From Streptomyces sp. A012304 (GTDB taxonomy: Bacteria; Actinomycetota; Actinomycetes; Streptomycetales; Streptomycetaceae): a DNA stretch of 64,000 bases. Of this stretch, positions 54,101-63,592 are shown piece by piece (the first letter of the stretch is position 1; each line of letters begins with the position of its first letter). The notes under the pieces were generated by a model. The model did not search any database. It had not been told where the DNA came from and saw nothing but the letters and a program-made list of their open reading frames with translations. The position numbers were made by a program, and so were the translations under genes. The DNA is taken from NCBI RefSeq assembly GCF_026008495.1, contig NZ_BQUN01000106.1, positions 32,641-96,640 on the forward strand, written 5' to 3'.

Positions 54101-57100
54101 ACCGCACCGAACTGACCATCCTCAGCGAGGTGTTCACCGCCGCGGGAGCACGGCCGGGCAGCTGTGTGATCGGCTCGGTGAAGTCGCAGATCGGCCACAC
54201 CAAGTGTGCCGCCGGCCTCGCCGGAATGATCAAGACGCTGCTGGCGCTGCACACCGGCGTCCGCCCGCCCACCCTGCACGTCGAGTCGCCCAACGCGGCC
54301 TGGGACGCGGAGCGCAGCCCGTTCGCCTTCCACGCCGAGGCCCGGCCCTGGGCCGCGCCCGCGTCCGAACGCCTCGCCGGGGTCAGCGCGTTCGGCTTCG
54401 GCGGCACCAACTTCCATGTGGTGCTCGGCGCCCACGGCGACGGGGTGCCGCCGGTGCGGACCCTGGACGCGTGGCCGGCCGAGCTGTTCCTCTTCCGCGG
54501 CCGGGACGAGGCCGCCGCCCACCGCGCGGCGCGGGAGCTGCTGACGGCCGCCGAGTCGGAGGGCCGGCCCTGGCGGCTGCGCGACCTGGCACTCGGCGCG
54601 GCGCGCCGGTCGGACGCGAGCGGGGATCCCGTGCGGATCGCGGTGGTCGCGAGCGACGTCGACGACCTGGTGACGAAGGTGCGACGGGTCCTGACCACGG
54701 GCGCGGACGCGCACGATCCCGCCCGCGGGATCCATCTGGCGGGGGCACAGGCCTCGGCGGGCGGGGGCGGCAAGGCCGCGTTCCTCTTCCCCGGGCAGGG
54801 GAGCCAGCGCACCGGCATGCTCGCCGACCTGTTCGTCGCCCTGCCCGAACTGCGCCCGTATCTGGAGCTGGGGCGGGCGCACGCGGACACGCTGTTCCCG
54901 CCCGCCGCGTTCGACGACGCCACGCGCGACCGGCAGCAGACGGCGCTGACCGACACACGGGCGGCGCAGCCCGCCCTCGGCCTCGCCGGGCTCGCCGCGC
55001 ACGCCGTGCTCACCGCCGCCGGGGTACGGCCCGACATGGCCGCCGGGCACAGCTACGGCGAGCTGGTCGCCCTCTGCGCGGCCGGCGCCCTCGCCCCCGA
55101 GACGCTGCTGGAGCTGAGCGCCGAGCGGGCGGCGGCCGTCCTGGACGCGGCCGGGCCCGACGGGCGGGACCCGGGCACCATGGCCGCGGTCGCCGCCGGC
55201 GCCGAGGAGGTCACCCACGCGCTGCGCGCGGCCGGCGTGCCGGACTCCGTCGTCGTCGCCAACCGCAACTCGCCCCGGCAGACGGTGATCTCGGGCCCGA
55301 CCGACACGGTCACCGAGGCCGTGCGGCGGCTGCGCGAGACGGGTCTCGGGGCCAAGCGCGTCCCCGTGGCCTGTGCCTTCCACAGTCCGATGGTCGCCGG
55401 GGCCGGCGACCGGTTCGCCGAGGCGCTCGCGGCCCGCCCGGTGCACGCGCCCGAGTTCCCGGTGTGGGCCAACCGCACGGCAGCCCCGTACGCCCCCGAC
55501 CCGGACGCGGTACGGACCGAGCTCGCCGCTCAGATCGGCGCGCCGGTCGCGTTCGTCGAGCAGATCGAGGCGATGTACGAGGCGGGGGCGCGGGTCTTCG
55601 TCGAGGCCGGGCCCGGGTCCGTGCTGACCCGGCTGGTCGGGCAGATCCTCGGCGACCGGCCGCACACCACGGTGGCGTGCGAGCCGCGCCCGGGCGGCGG
55701 TCTGCGCGGCTGGCTCGACGCCCTGGCCCAGCTCGCCGTTGCGGGCCTGCCGGTGCGCACCGGATGGCTGCTGCGCGGCCGGGACGCCGTCGACGCGGTG
55801 CGCGCCCCCGCGCCGAAGCGGCCCGGCTGGACGGTGGACGGGCAGCTGGTCCGCACCGCCGACGGCGCTCTCCTGCCCGGTGCGCTCGCACCGGCCCGAC
55901 GCATCGTGGAACCCTTGGAGACGACTGTGACGACCCCTTCACCGCACGGTGTCCCGTCCGACCGGGACGCGCTCATCTCCGAATTCCTGCGCACCAGCCG
56001 GGAGATGATCGCCGCCCAACGGGACGTGCTGCTCACCTACTTCGGGTCCGCTCCCGGCGCGACGGCGGCCCCGCCCGTGCTGGTGCAGGCACCGGCGGCC
56101 ACCGCGCAGCCGGTACCGGTGGCCCCGCCACAGGCGGCACCGGCACAGGATCCGGCGCCCGCGCCCGCCGCGCCCGCCGGCGCTCCGACCGACGTCCAGG
56201 GGATGGTCCTGGAGATCATCAGCGAGCGCACCGGCTACCCGATCGACATGATCGAGCCCGACCTCGACCTGGAGGCCGATCTCAGCATCGACTCCATCAA
56301 GCGGGCGGAGATCGCCGGTGAGCTGGCGCGGCGGCTGGGCGCCGGCGGCGGCGCCGACCTGTCCGCGATGGACGACGCCGAACTGGAGCAGCTGGCGAAG
56401 GCGCGTACGGCGGCGGCGGTGACCGACTGGCTGACGGCACGGCTGAGCGGACCGTCGGCCGGGACGGCCGGCTCCGCACCCGCCGCGCGGGACGCCGAGT
56501 CCTCCGGGGCCTCCGACGTCTCCGAGAACTCCGGGGTCTCCGACGAGGTGACCGGCGAGCCGCCGCGCCGCCATGTGCTGGAGCCCGTCCTCCTCGACGT
56601 CCAGGACGGGTCCGCCGACCCCTCGGCCGTGCTCTCCGGCACCCGCTGGGCCGTGCTCGGGGACGGCCCCGACATCGCCGCCCGGCTCGGCTCCTTCGGC
56701 GCCGAGGTGTTCGTACGGGGCCGCGACCACCTGCTGACGGACGCCGACGGGCCGGTGGACGGAGTGCTCCACCTGGGCGCGCTCGCCGGGGACGACTCGC
56801 CGGTGCTGCCGGACGCGTTCCCCGTCCTGAAAGCGGCCCTGGAGCGGGCCCCGCGGTGGCTGCTGGCCGTCCGGCCCGCCGAAGGTGAGGCGCCCGACCC
56901 GCGGTCGGCGGGGCTGCGGGGGCTCTTCCGCACGGTGGCCCGCGAGTACCCGGACCTGGTGGCGCGGGTCGTCGAGACCGCCGACGTCACCCCGGCGGCC
57001 GTCGCGGACGCCGTGGCGGCGGAGGCCGCCGCGCCGGACCGCACGCCGGTCGTGCTGCGCACGGCGGCCGGACGGCACGGCCTCGCGCTGGTGGAGGCAC

Positions 57101-58020
57101 CGCTCGGCGCCCTCGGCAGCACAGGGGCCGGCCCGGCCGGGGACGGGGCCGCCGAGGTCGCCGCGCTGGGCCTGGACCGCGACTCGGTGGTGGTGCTGGC
57201 GGGCGGAGCGCGGGGCATCACCGCCCAGTTCGCCGCCGCCCTCGCGAGCGCCGCCCGCTGCCGTCTGGAGCTGCTCGGCCGCACGCCCGCGCCGGACGGC
57301 CCGGAGGACGCGGACACCGCCGCCGCGCGCACCCCGGCCGAGCTGCGCGCGGCGCTCGCCGTACGCGGCGGGCTGAAGCCGGCCGAGATCAACCGCGCCG
57401 CCGAACTGCTGCTGGCGCAGCGGGAGATCCGGGCGACGCTGGCGGAGCTGACCGCGCTGGGCAGCCGGGTGCACTACCGCTCGGTGGACTTCCGCGAGCC
57501 CGAGGCGGTGCTCCAGGCGGTCAAGGAGATCCACGCCGAGCACGGCCGGCTCGACGGTGTGGTGCACGCGGCCGGTGTGATCGAGGACCGGCTGGTCTCC
57601 GAGAAGACACCCGAGTCGTTCCAGCGGGTCTACGGCACGAAGGCCACCGGCGCGCGGGCGCTGCTCACGGCGGTGGAGGAGCTGCCCTCCGCGCCCGCGT
57701 TCACGGTGCTGTTCGGCAGCATCTCCGCCGTCCTCGGCAACCGGGGCCAGGTGGACTACGCGGCCGCCAACGACGCCCTGGAGACCCTCGGCGCGGCCTA
57801 CGCGGCCCGGACCGGGAACCGTGCGCTGACCGTGCACTGGGGTCCGTGGGCGCCCGCCGCCGGGCACGCCGGCATGGTCGGCGCGGAGCTGGCGCGCGAG
57901 TACGCCCGGCGCGGCATCCGGCTGATCGACCCGGAGGAGGGCACCGCGGCGCTGCTGCGGGAGCTGGCCTGGGGCGAGGAGTCCGCGACCGCCGTCGTCC
58001 ACACCGCCTCGGGCTGGTGA
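51118..58020 (+). CDS. PUFA-synthase-like megasynthase: PfaD-like region, KS, AT, ACP, KR
   Basis: This 2300-residue multidomain protein has, in order: an N-terminal FMN-type nitronate-monooxygenase/PfaD-like enoylreductase region (about 1-640); KS (about 668-1105; C852 in DAACASS, H987, K1022, H1027); AT (about 1220-1530; S1312 in GHSYGEL, H1422 in ACAFHSPM, a malonyl-type pattern); one ACP (S1726 in LSIDSIKRAEI, the PUFA-synthase form of the site); and KR (about 2020-2300; GGARGITA, Y2214 in VDYAAAND). In marine PUFA synthases PfaD is a separate protein, so the fusion is notable. The ATG at 51118 has GGAGAA upstream. Its stop overlaps the next megasynthase start. It would iteratively build a reduced or polyunsaturated acyl chain. 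Bentley-type annotation of S. coelicolor lists a related cluster at SCO0124-0129, from memory. Confidence 0.9.
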   Translation: MTSAVRSEDLIIGISPFGEPDAGLTLAVGRAGGLGVLDLGDGDRRTREALARLRRASPGAFGVRVGPGCRLALADLPSDDGPRTVVVAAGAPWPVAEVAAHHRVLVEVTDLAGAVEAARAGAHGLIARGSECGGRIGELSTFVLLQQLLAAPGLDLPVWACGGIGPRTAAAAVAGGAAGVVVDTQLALLAESALPETVAAVLRSLDGSETVVLGGHRVLGRRGPDGLRIPADADPGAVATLLGARDLAAQLLPVGQDGFLAARFADRWVDVRRAVRALKDAVRDALGDDGAARALRDGSPMSRALGTRLPVAQGPMTRVSDGAAFAAAVAGDGALPFLALALADGRRTREMLAETRDAVAGRPWGVGVLGFAPEDVRAAQLEAVRELRPTHAIIAGGRPSQARALERDGVRTFLHVPSPGLLRQFLQAGARRFVFEGSECGGHVGPRGSFPLWEAQLAVLEDDLADEDVAGLEVFFAGGVHDERSAAMVAALAAPLTARGAAVGVLMGTAYLFTEEAVAHGAIRPLFQRQVLAAERTTLLESAPGHATRCVPSPFTAGYREEEARLRAAGVPDRRIWEELERLNVGRLRVASKGVTRAAEGTLTPVDERRQLDEGMFMAGEVAVLRAATTTVAALHTSVTAGAASFLTRRSAALGLRPAPSQPEAPAPLDIAVVGMACMFPDAPDLATFWANVVGGVDAVGEVPADRWDPAVHHGTSTASKWGGFLPRIPFDPLRYGIPPASLGSVEPVQLLSLEAARRALEDAGYGDKGREFDRSRTSVVFGAEAGSDLSNAATLRAVLPSYYGKVPSGLEDQLPQLTEDSFPGMLANVISGRIANRLDLGGANYTVDAACASSLAAVDVACKELVAGTSDVVLCGGADLHNGINDYVLFSSVHALSPTGRSRAFDGSADGIALGEGVACVVLKRLADAERDGDRIYGVIKGLGSSSDGRSLGLTAPRPEGQRTALERAYRNAGVSPADVGLVEAHGTGTVVGDRTELTILSEVFTAAGARPGSCVIGSVKSQIGHTKCAAGLAGMIKTLLALHTGVRPPTLHVESPNAAWDAERSPFAFHAEARPWAAPASERLAGVSAFGFGGTNFHVVLGAHGDGVPPVRTLDAWPAELFLFRGRDEAAAHRAARELLTAAESEGRPWRLRDLALGAARRSDASGDPVRIAVVASDVDDLVTKVRRVLTTGADAHDPARGIHLAGAQASAGGGGKAAFLFPGQGSQRTGMLADLFVALPELRPYLELGRAHADTLFPPAAFDDATRDRQQTALTDTRAAQPALGLAGLAAHAVLTAAGVRPDMAAGHSYGELVALCAAGALAPETLLELSAERAAAVLDAAGPDGRDPGTMAAVAAGAEEVTHALRAAGVPDSVVVANRNSPRQTVISGPTDTVTEAVRRLRETGLGAKRVPVACAFHSPMVAGAGDRFAEALAARPVHAPEFPVWANRTAAPYAPDPDAVRTELAAQIGAPVAFVEQIEAMYEAGARVFVEAGPGSVLTRLVGQILGDRPHTTVACEPRPGGGLRGWLDALAQLAVAGLPVRTGWLLRGRDAVDAVRAPAPKRPGWTVDGQLVRTADGALLPGALAPARRIVEPLETTVTTPSPHGVPSDRDALISEFLRTSREMIAAQRDVLLTYFGSAPGATAAPPVLVQAPAATAQPVPVAPPQAAPAQDPAPAPAAPAGAPTDVQGMVLEIISERTGYPIDMIEPDLDLEADLSIDSIKRAEIAGELARRLGAGGGADLSAMDDAELEQLAKARTAAAVTDWLTARLSGPSAGTAGSAPAARDAESSGASDVSENSGVSDEVTGEPPRRHVLEPVLLDVQDGSADPSAVLSGTRWAVLGDGPDIAARLGSFGAEVFVRGRDHLLTDADGPVDGVLHLGALAGDDSPVLPDAFPVLKAALERAPRWLLAVRPAEGEAPDPRSAGLRGLFRTVAREYPDLVARVVETADVTPAAVADAVAAEAAAPDRTPVVLRTAAGRHGLALVEAPLGALGSTGAGPAGDGAAEVAALGLDRDSVVVLAGGARGITAQFAAALASAARCRLELLGRTPAPDGPEDADTAAARTPAELRAALAVRGGLKPAEINRAAELLLAQREIRATLAELTALGSRVHYRSVDFREPEAVLQAVKEIHAEHGRLDGVVHAAGVIEDRLVSEKTPESFQRVYGTKATGARALLTAVEELPSAPAFTVLFGSISAVLGNRGQVDYAAANDALETLGAAYAARTGNRALTVHWGPWAPAAGHAGMVGAELAREYARRGIRLIDPEEGTAALLRELAWGEESATAVVHTASGW

Positions 58021-61000
58021 CGGCAGCGGTGACACACCGTCAAGTACCCGTCGCCGTCGTGGGGATGGCGGTGCTGCTGCCCGGCGCCGCCGACCTGGAG
58101 GCGTACTGGCGCAATCTGCGGGACGGCGTCGACGCGATCGGTGAGGTGCCGGACGGACGCTGGGACGCCGACTACTACCGTCCCGGCGGCGCCGCCGGAC
58201 CGGCCGTCGCCGACCGGGTGTACTGCCGGCGGGGCGGGTTCGTGGACGCGCTCGCCGAGGTGGAGGTCACCCGGTTCGGGATCATGCCGAACTCGGTGGC
58301 CGGGACCGAGCCCGACCAGCTGATCGCGCTGCACGTGGCCGCCGCCGCCCTCGCCGACGCGGGCGGCACCGAACGCCTCCCCGAGCGGGGGCGCGTCGGT
58401 GTGGTCCTCGGCCGGGGCGGCTATCTCACCCCCGGCCTGGTCCGGCTCGACCAGCGGGTGCGCACGGCGGGCCAGCTCGTGCGCACCCTGGGCGAATTGC
58501 TGCCCGACCTGACTCCAGGTCAACTGGCGCGGGTGCGGGAGGCGTTCACCGAGCGGCTCGGCGCGGACAGCCCCGAGTCGGCGATCGGCCTGGTGCCCAA
58601 CCTCGCCGCCTCGCGGGTCGCCAACCGGCTCGACCTGCGCGGCCCGGCGTACACGGTGGACGCCGCCTGCGCCTCGTCGCTGGTCGCCGTCGACCAGGCG
58701 GTGGGCGAACTGAGCGCCGGGCGCTGCGACATGATGCTCGCCGGGGGCGTCCACCACTGCCACGACATCACCCTGTGGAGCGTGTTCTCCCAGTTGCGCG
58801 CCCTCTCCCCCACCGAACGCATCCGCCCCTTCCACCGGGACGCCGACGGCATCCTCATCGGGGAGGGCACCGGGGTGGTCGTCCTGAAGCGGCTGGCCGA
58901 CGCCGAGCGCGACGGCGACCGGATCTACGCCGTGATCCGGGGCACCGGCGTGGCGAGCGACGGCCGGGCGGCGGGCCTGGTCAACCCCGATCCGGGCGGC
59001 CAGGCACAGGCCGTGCGGCAGGCGTGGCGGGCCGCCGGTCTGGATCCGGCCGCGCCCGGCTCGCTCGGCCTGCTGGAGGCCCACGGCACCGCGACACCGG
59101 CCGGTGACGGCGCCGAACTGACCACGCTGGCCGAGGTGTTCGGACCCGGCGAGGGCGAGGCGGTGATCGGCTCGGTGAAGTCGATGATCGGGCACACCAT
59201 GCCCGCCGCCGGGATCGCCGGTCTGGTCAAGGCCGCGCTCGCCGTCCACCACGCGACGCTGCTGCCGACCCTGCACTGCGACGACCCGCACCCGGCGCTG
59301 GCCCGCACCCGATTCCGCACGCTGGAGAAGGCGGAGCCCTGGGAGACCACCGCCACGCAGCCGGTGCGGCGGGCGGCGGTGAACGCGTTCGGGTTCGGCG
59401 GGATCAACGCGCATGTCGTCCTGGAGCAGGCGCCGGGCGCCGCCCCCGCGACGGCGGTCACGCGGGTGACGGAACCGGAGCGTGTCCTGCTGCTCGCCGC
59501 CGACTCCCCCGACCGCCTCGCGGACCTCCTCGACGCCGACGACAGCGCCGTCCACGCCGCCGGGCTCGACCCGGCCCGGCCGCACCCGCAGGCCGGACCG
59601 GCCAGGCTCGGCGTCGTCGACCCGACCGGGAAACGGCTCGCCCTGGCCCGCCGCGCGGTGGCCAAGCGACGCGCCTGGCACGGCCGCAGCGACGTCTGGT
59701 TCCGGCCCGGCCCCCTGCTCGGGCCCTGGCACGGCAAACTGGTCTTCCTCTTCCCCGGTCTGGAGGGCGACTTCGACCCCCGGGTCGACGACGTCGCCGC
59801 CCACTTCGGACTGCCCGCCCCGGCCCTGCCCCGGGGGGACACCGCCGCCGACGTCGGCCGGCACGGCTTCGGTGTCGTCGCGGTCGGCCGCCTCCTCGAC
59901 GCCGCGCTGCGCCGCTGCGGGATCGTGCCGGACGCGGTAGCCGGGCACAGCGTGGGCGAGTGGACGGCGATGGCGGCGGGCGGACTGTACGCCGGGGACG
60001 AGGTCGACGCCTTCATGGCGGGCTTCGACCCGGACTCGGTGACCGTGCCGGGCCTGGCTTTCGGGGCGATCGGCGCCCCCGCCGACCGGGTGCTGGCCGC
60101 CCTGCGCGAGGAGGGCCGGGCCGGGTCGGGGCTGGTGCTCTCCCACGACAACGCGCCGGGCCAGTCGATGGTGTGCGGCCCCGAGACGGCGGTCGAGGAC
60201 TTCGTCCGGGCGTTCCGCTCCCGGGGCGTGCTCGGCCAGGTACTGCCGTTCCGGTCGGGCTTCCACACGCCGATGCTGGAGCCCCACCTCGGCCCGATCA
60301 AGGAGGCCGCCGCCCGCTTCCGGCTGCGTCCCCCGCACACCCCCGTCTGGTCGGGGACGACCGCCGCGCCCTTCCCCGAGCACCCCGCCGACATACGGGA
60401 GTTGTTCGTCCGGCATCTGCTGGAGCCGGTGCGTTTCCGGCAGTTGGCCGAGGCGCTGTACGCGGCGGGCCACCGGGTGTACGTCCAGGCCGGTCCAGGT
60501 CAGCTGGGTTCGCTCGTCGACGACACCCTGGGCGGCCGTGACCATCTGGTCGTCGCCGCCAACTCCCCCCACCGCACGGGGCTCGCCCAGCTCCGCCGGG
60601 CGGCCACCGCGCTGTGGGCGGCGGGGGCCTCGGTGGCTCCGGCGCTCACCGCGAGCGGGCCGGGCGAGGCGCGGCGCCCGCCGGTGCGGCTGGACCTGGG
60701 CGGTGCGCTCGTCTCGCTGCCGCCCGAGAGGCTGGCCGCGCTCCGCGCCGAGCTGCGTCCGCGCCCCGCCGGCGCCGCCTCGTCCCCGCTGGACACGCTC
60801 GGCGAACGCTCCCCGATGGCCGCCGAGTTGAGCGCGCTGCTGCGCGAGACGGCCGACACGGCCGCCGCGCTCCTGACCGCGCGGCCCCACGCGCCGTCGC
60901 CGGTCACCCCCCGCACCACCACGGTCCGCGTCTCGCCGGAGACCATGCCGTACCTGCTGGACCACTGCTTCTTCCCGCAGCGGCCCGGCTGGCCGGACGT

Positions 61001-62462
61001 GGCCGACCGGTGGCCGGTGGTTCCGGCGACGACGATCGTGCAGCACATCATGGACGCGGCCCGCGAGGCCGCCGCGGGTACGGTGCCCGTCGCCGTGCAC
61101 GGGGCGCGGTTCGAGGAGTGGCTGACCGCCACCCCCGCCGTGGACGTGCCGGTGACCGTGGCCCCCGACGGCCCGGACCGGGTCGCCGTCTCCTTCGGGC
61201 CCCGGGCCCGCGCCACCGTCGAGACGGCCGCCGCGTACCCGTCGGCCGCCCCCGCGCCCTGGCCCGTCGACCCCGCCGCCGAACGCGCCCCGGACCACAC
61301 CGCCGCCCAGCTCTACGCCGAGCGCTGGATGTTCCACGGACCGGCGTTCCAGGGCGTCACCGAGCTGACCGCGATCGGCGACCGGCACGTCCGGGGCGTG
61401 ATCACCACCCCGCCCGCGCCGGGTGCGCTGCTGGACAACGTCGGCCAGATCCTCGGCTACTGGATCATGGCGACCCGCACCGAGCGGACGGTCGTCTTCC
61501 CGGTCGGGATGCGGGAGATGCGCTTCTACGGCCCGCACCCGGCCCCCGGCACCGAGGTGGTGTGCCGGGTGCGGATCACCTCGCTCACCGACAGCGCCCT
61601 GGAGGCCGACGTCCAGCTGACCGTCGACGGCACGGTGTGGGCGGAGCTGTACGGCTGGCAGGACCGCCGCTTCGACAACGACCCCAAGACGCGGCCGGTC
61701 GAGCGTTTCCCGGAGCGCAACACGCTGTCCGAGGCGCGTCCCGGCGGCTGGCAGCTGCTGCACGAGCGCTGGCCGGACCTGGCCTCCCGCGAGCTGATCA
61801 TGCGCAACTCGCTGGGCGGCGCGGAGCGCGCGCGGTACGCCGGGCACGCCCCGCGCGGCCGCCGGCAGTGGCTGCTCGGCCGGATCGCGGTCAAGGACGC
61901 CGTACGGCGGTGGCTGTGGGAGCACGGCGAGGGGCCGGTGTACCCGGCGGAGCTGCGGGTGGACAACGACGAGGCGGGCCGCCCGTACGTCACCGGTGTG
62001 CACGGGCGCGTCCTGCCGCCGCTGGACGTGTCGCTGGCGCACCGCGCGGAGGCGGGCGTGGCGATCGTCCGGCCGCACACGCCCGGGCCGGGCCCCGGCA
62101 TCGACATCGAGGAGGTCACCGACCGTACCGCGGAGGCCGTGACGGCCGCCCTGGGCGCCGACGAACTGCGGTTGCTGCGCGCGTTGTCGTCGGACGGCTC
62201 ACGGGCACTGTGGTTCACCCGCTTCTGGGCGGCGAAGGAGGCGGTCGCCAAGGCGGAGGGCACCGGGTTCGGCGGCCGGCCCCGGGACTTCGCCGTGCTC
62301 GACGCGACGCCCGACGGTGAGCGACTGACCGTCGCGGGCCGCCTGGAACGCGCCTACGCCGTGCACTGCGCACCGGCCGCCAACCCGCCCGGTCTGCCGG
62401 AGCGCGACTACGTCGTGGCCTGGACGACGGGACCCATCCGAGCGAAGGAGTTCCACCGATGA
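58017..62462 (+). CDS. PUFA-synthase-like megasynthase: KS, AT, DH, phosphopantetheinyl transferase
   Basis: This 1481-residue protein has KS (about 10-460; C218 in DAACASS, H356, K388, H393), AT (about 575-900; S645 in GHSVGEW, H750 in SGFHTPM), a hot-dog dehydratase (about 965-1190; H983 in LLDHCF and D1140 in LLDNVGQ) and a C-terminal Sfp-type phosphopantetheinyl transferase (about 1270-1460; GIDIEEV with D1363, and FWAAKEAVAKAEG). It supplies the dehydratase missing from the first megasynthase and can activate the ACPs of both. The KS-AT-DH-PPTase set recalls enediyne synthases, which hold similar domains in one chain. The GTG at 58017 overlaps the upstream stop (GTGA). The following ACP start overlaps its own stop. 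Confidence 0.9.
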   Translation: MTAAVTHRQVPVAVVGMAVLLPGAADLEAYWRNLRDGVDAIGEVPDGRWDADYYRPGGAAGPAVADRVYCRRGGFVDALAEVEVTRFGIMPNSVAGTEPDQLIALHVAAAALADAGGTERLPERGRVGVVLGRGGYLTPGLVRLDQRVRTAGQLVRTLGELLPDLTPGQLARVREAFTERLGADSPESAIGLVPNLAASRVANRLDLRGPAYTVDAACASSLVAVDQAVGELSAGRCDMMLAGGVHHCHDITLWSVFSQLRALSPTERIRPFHRDADGILIGEGTGVVVLKRLADAERDGDRIYAVIRGTGVASDGRAAGLVNPDPGGQAQAVRQAWRAAGLDPAAPGSLGLLEAHGTATPAGDGAELTTLAEVFGPGEGEAVIGSVKSMIGHTMPAAGIAGLVKAALAVHHATLLPTLHCDDPHPALARTRFRTLEKAEPWETTATQPVRRAAVNAFGFGGINAHVVLEQAPGAAPATAVTRVTEPERVLLLAADSPDRLADLLDADDSAVHAAGLDPARPHPQAGPARLGVVDPTGKRLALARRAVAKRRAWHGRSDVWFRPGPLLGPWHGKLVFLFPGLEGDFDPRVDDVAAHFGLPAPALPRGDTAADVGRHGFGVVAVGRLLDAALRRCGIVPDAVAGHSVGEWTAMAAGGLYAGDEVDAFMAGFDPDSVTVPGLAFGAIGAPADRVLAALREEGRAGSGLVLSHDNAPGQSMVCGPETAVEDFVRAFRSRGVLGQVLPFRSGFHTPMLEPHLGPIKEAAARFRLRPPHTPVWSGTTAAPFPEHPADIRELFVRHLLEPVRFRQLAEALYAAGHRVYVQAGPGQLGSLVDDTLGGRDHLVVAANSPHRTGLAQLRRAATALWAAGASVAPALTASGPGEARRPPVRLDLGGALVSLPPERLAALRAELRPRPAGAASSPLDTLGERSPMAAELSALLRETADTAAALLTARPHAPSPVTPRTTTVRVSPETMPYLLDHCFFPQRPGWPDVADRWPVVPATTIVQHIMDAAREAAAGTVPVAVHGARFEEWLTATPAVDVPVTVAPDGPDRVAVSFGPRARATVETAAAYPSAAPAPWPVDPAAERAPDHTAAQLYAERWMFHGPAFQGVTELTAIGDRHVRGVITTPPAPGALLDNVGQILGYWIMATRTERTVVFPVGMREMRFYGPHPAPGTEVVCRVRITSLTDSALEADVQLTVDGTVWAELYGWQDRRFDNDPKTRPVERFPERNTLSEARPGGWQLLHERWPDLASRELIMRNSLGGAERARYAGHAPRGRRQWLLGRIAVKDAVRRWLWEHGEGPVYPAELRVDNDEAGRPYVTGVHGRVLPPLDVSLAHRAEAGVAIVRPHTPGPGPGIDIEEVTDRTAEAVTAALGADELRLLRALSSDGSRALWFTRFWAAKEAVAKAEGTGFGGRPRDFAVLDATPDGERLTVAGRLERAYAVHCAPAANPPGLPERDYVVAWTTGPIRAKEFHR

Positions 62463-62776
62463 TCCCCAGCACACCGGTCACCGCCGACGAGGAGAGCGTC
62501 CTCGCCGATCTCACGGGCATGCTCGCGCGGCTCCTGGAGGACGAGTACGGCCTCGACGACGTCGAGATCGGCATGCACACCACCTTCAACCGTGATCTGG
62601 AGCTGGAGAGCATCGACCTGGTCACCCTGGCGGGGCTGCTCCAGGAGCGGTACGGCGACCGGGTCAACTTCGCCGAGTTCCTGGCCGGCATGGAGTTCGA
62701 CGAGATCATCGAGCTGACCGTCGGCCGGCTCGTCGAGTACGTGGTGACCAGTCTGAAGGCCACGGAGGCGAGCTGA
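62459..62776 (+). CDS. Discrete acyl carrier protein
   Basis: This 105-residue protein has the carrier fold and attachment site FNRDLELESIDLVTLAGLL. The serine of LESIDL carries the phosphopantetheine arm. The ATG overlaps the preceding stop (ATGA), so it is translated with the megasynthase. A stand-alone ACP in addition to the integrated one may take the finished chain and present it to the hydrolase or glycosyltransferase encoded next. Confidence 0.92.
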   Translation: MIPSTPVTADEESVLADLTGMLARLLEDEYGLDDVEIGMHTTFNRDLELESIDLVTLAGLLQERYGDRVNFAEFLAGMEFDEIIELTVGRLVEYVVTSLKATEAS

Positions 62777-62779
62777 GCC

Positions 62780-63592
62780 ATGGCGAAGGTCGACACCGGC
62801 GCCGTCCGGTTGCACGTGCAGAGGATCGGGCCCCGGGCCGGCCGGCCGGTCACCGGCACCGTGGTGCTGGTGCACGGCCTGCTCACCGACAGCCTGGCCA
62901 GCTACTACTTCACCGTGGCGCCCGCGTTCGCGGCGGCCGGCCTCGACGTCGTCATGTACGACCTGCGCGGTCACGGCCGCAGCGACCGCCCCGCCCGCGG
63001 TTACACCCTGGACGACAACATCGACGACCTGGAGGCGCTCCTCGACCGGCTCTCGGTGACCGGCCCGGCGCACCTGGTGGGCAACTCCTACGGCGGGACG
63101 ATCGCGTTCGGCCTCGCGGCCCGCCGGCCGGAGCGGGCGGCGAGCGTCACCCTGATCGAGTCGGAACCGGCCACCGCCGCCTGGGCGGCGAAGCTCGGCG
63201 GGATCCTCGGCCGGGTGGTGACCGAGCTCGCGTACAACGAGCCCGACGCGCTCGCCTGGATCACCGCCCACCGCGGCCAGAACACCGCCCGGCTCGCCAA
63301 GGGCGCGGCCCGGCTGGCCCGCGAGACCTCCCTCGGCCGGGACATCCCCGCCAGCCGGGTGCTGACGGAGGACGAGATCCGGTCGGTGCGCTGCCCGGTG
63401 CTCGGCGTGTACGGCGGCGACTCCGATCTCGCCGCTCTCGTGCCGTGGCTGGAGTCGCTGCTGCCGGACTGCCGGACGGTGGTGGTCCCGGGACACGAGC
63501 ACTCCGTGCTGGTGGAGGCGGCCGGAACGGTGGGCGGGCACGTCCTGACGCTCGTCGGGGAGGCCCGGCGGGCGGGGGTCGAGGCCCGGTGA
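62780..63592 (+). CDS. Alpha/beta hydrolase
   Basis: This 270-residue protein has the alpha/beta-hydrolase pattern: VVLVHGLLTDSLASYYF (oxyanion loop), VVMYDLRGHGRSDRP, and HLVGNSYGGTIAFGLA with the nucleophile serine in GNSYGG. The C-terminal VPGHEHSVLVEAA supplies the catalytic histidine. The acid is probably in VYGGDSDLAALV. It lies 3 bp after the ACP stop. In this operon it is best seen as a thioesterase-like or acyl-transfer enzyme that releases the chain. It could also cleave or close an ester later. Confidence 0.88.
   Translation: MAKVDTGAVRLHVQRIGPRAGRPVTGTVVLVHGLLTDSLASYYFTVAPAFAAAGLDVVMYDLRGHGRSDRPARGYTLDDNIDDLEALLDRLSVTGPAHLVGNSYGGTIAFGLAARRPERAASVTLIESEPATAAWAAKLGGILGRVVTELAYNEPDALAWITAHRGQNTARLAKGAARLARETSLGRDIPASRVLTEDEIRSVRCPVLGVYGGDSDLAALVPWLESLLPDCRTVVVPGHEHSVLVEAAGTVGGHVLTLVGEARRAGVEAR

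Noticed and set aside
51097..55665. Long open frame of 1522 codons on the minus strand
   Set aside because: It is the antisense shadow of the KS-AT megasynthase caused by high GC at third positions. The plus strand has clear domains and ribosome site; the minus strand has none.
57798..62078. 1426-codon minus-strand open frame over the second megasynthase
   Set aside because: The plus strand encodes recognisable KS, AT, DH and PPTase motifs; the minus product is low-complexity and unrelated to known proteins.
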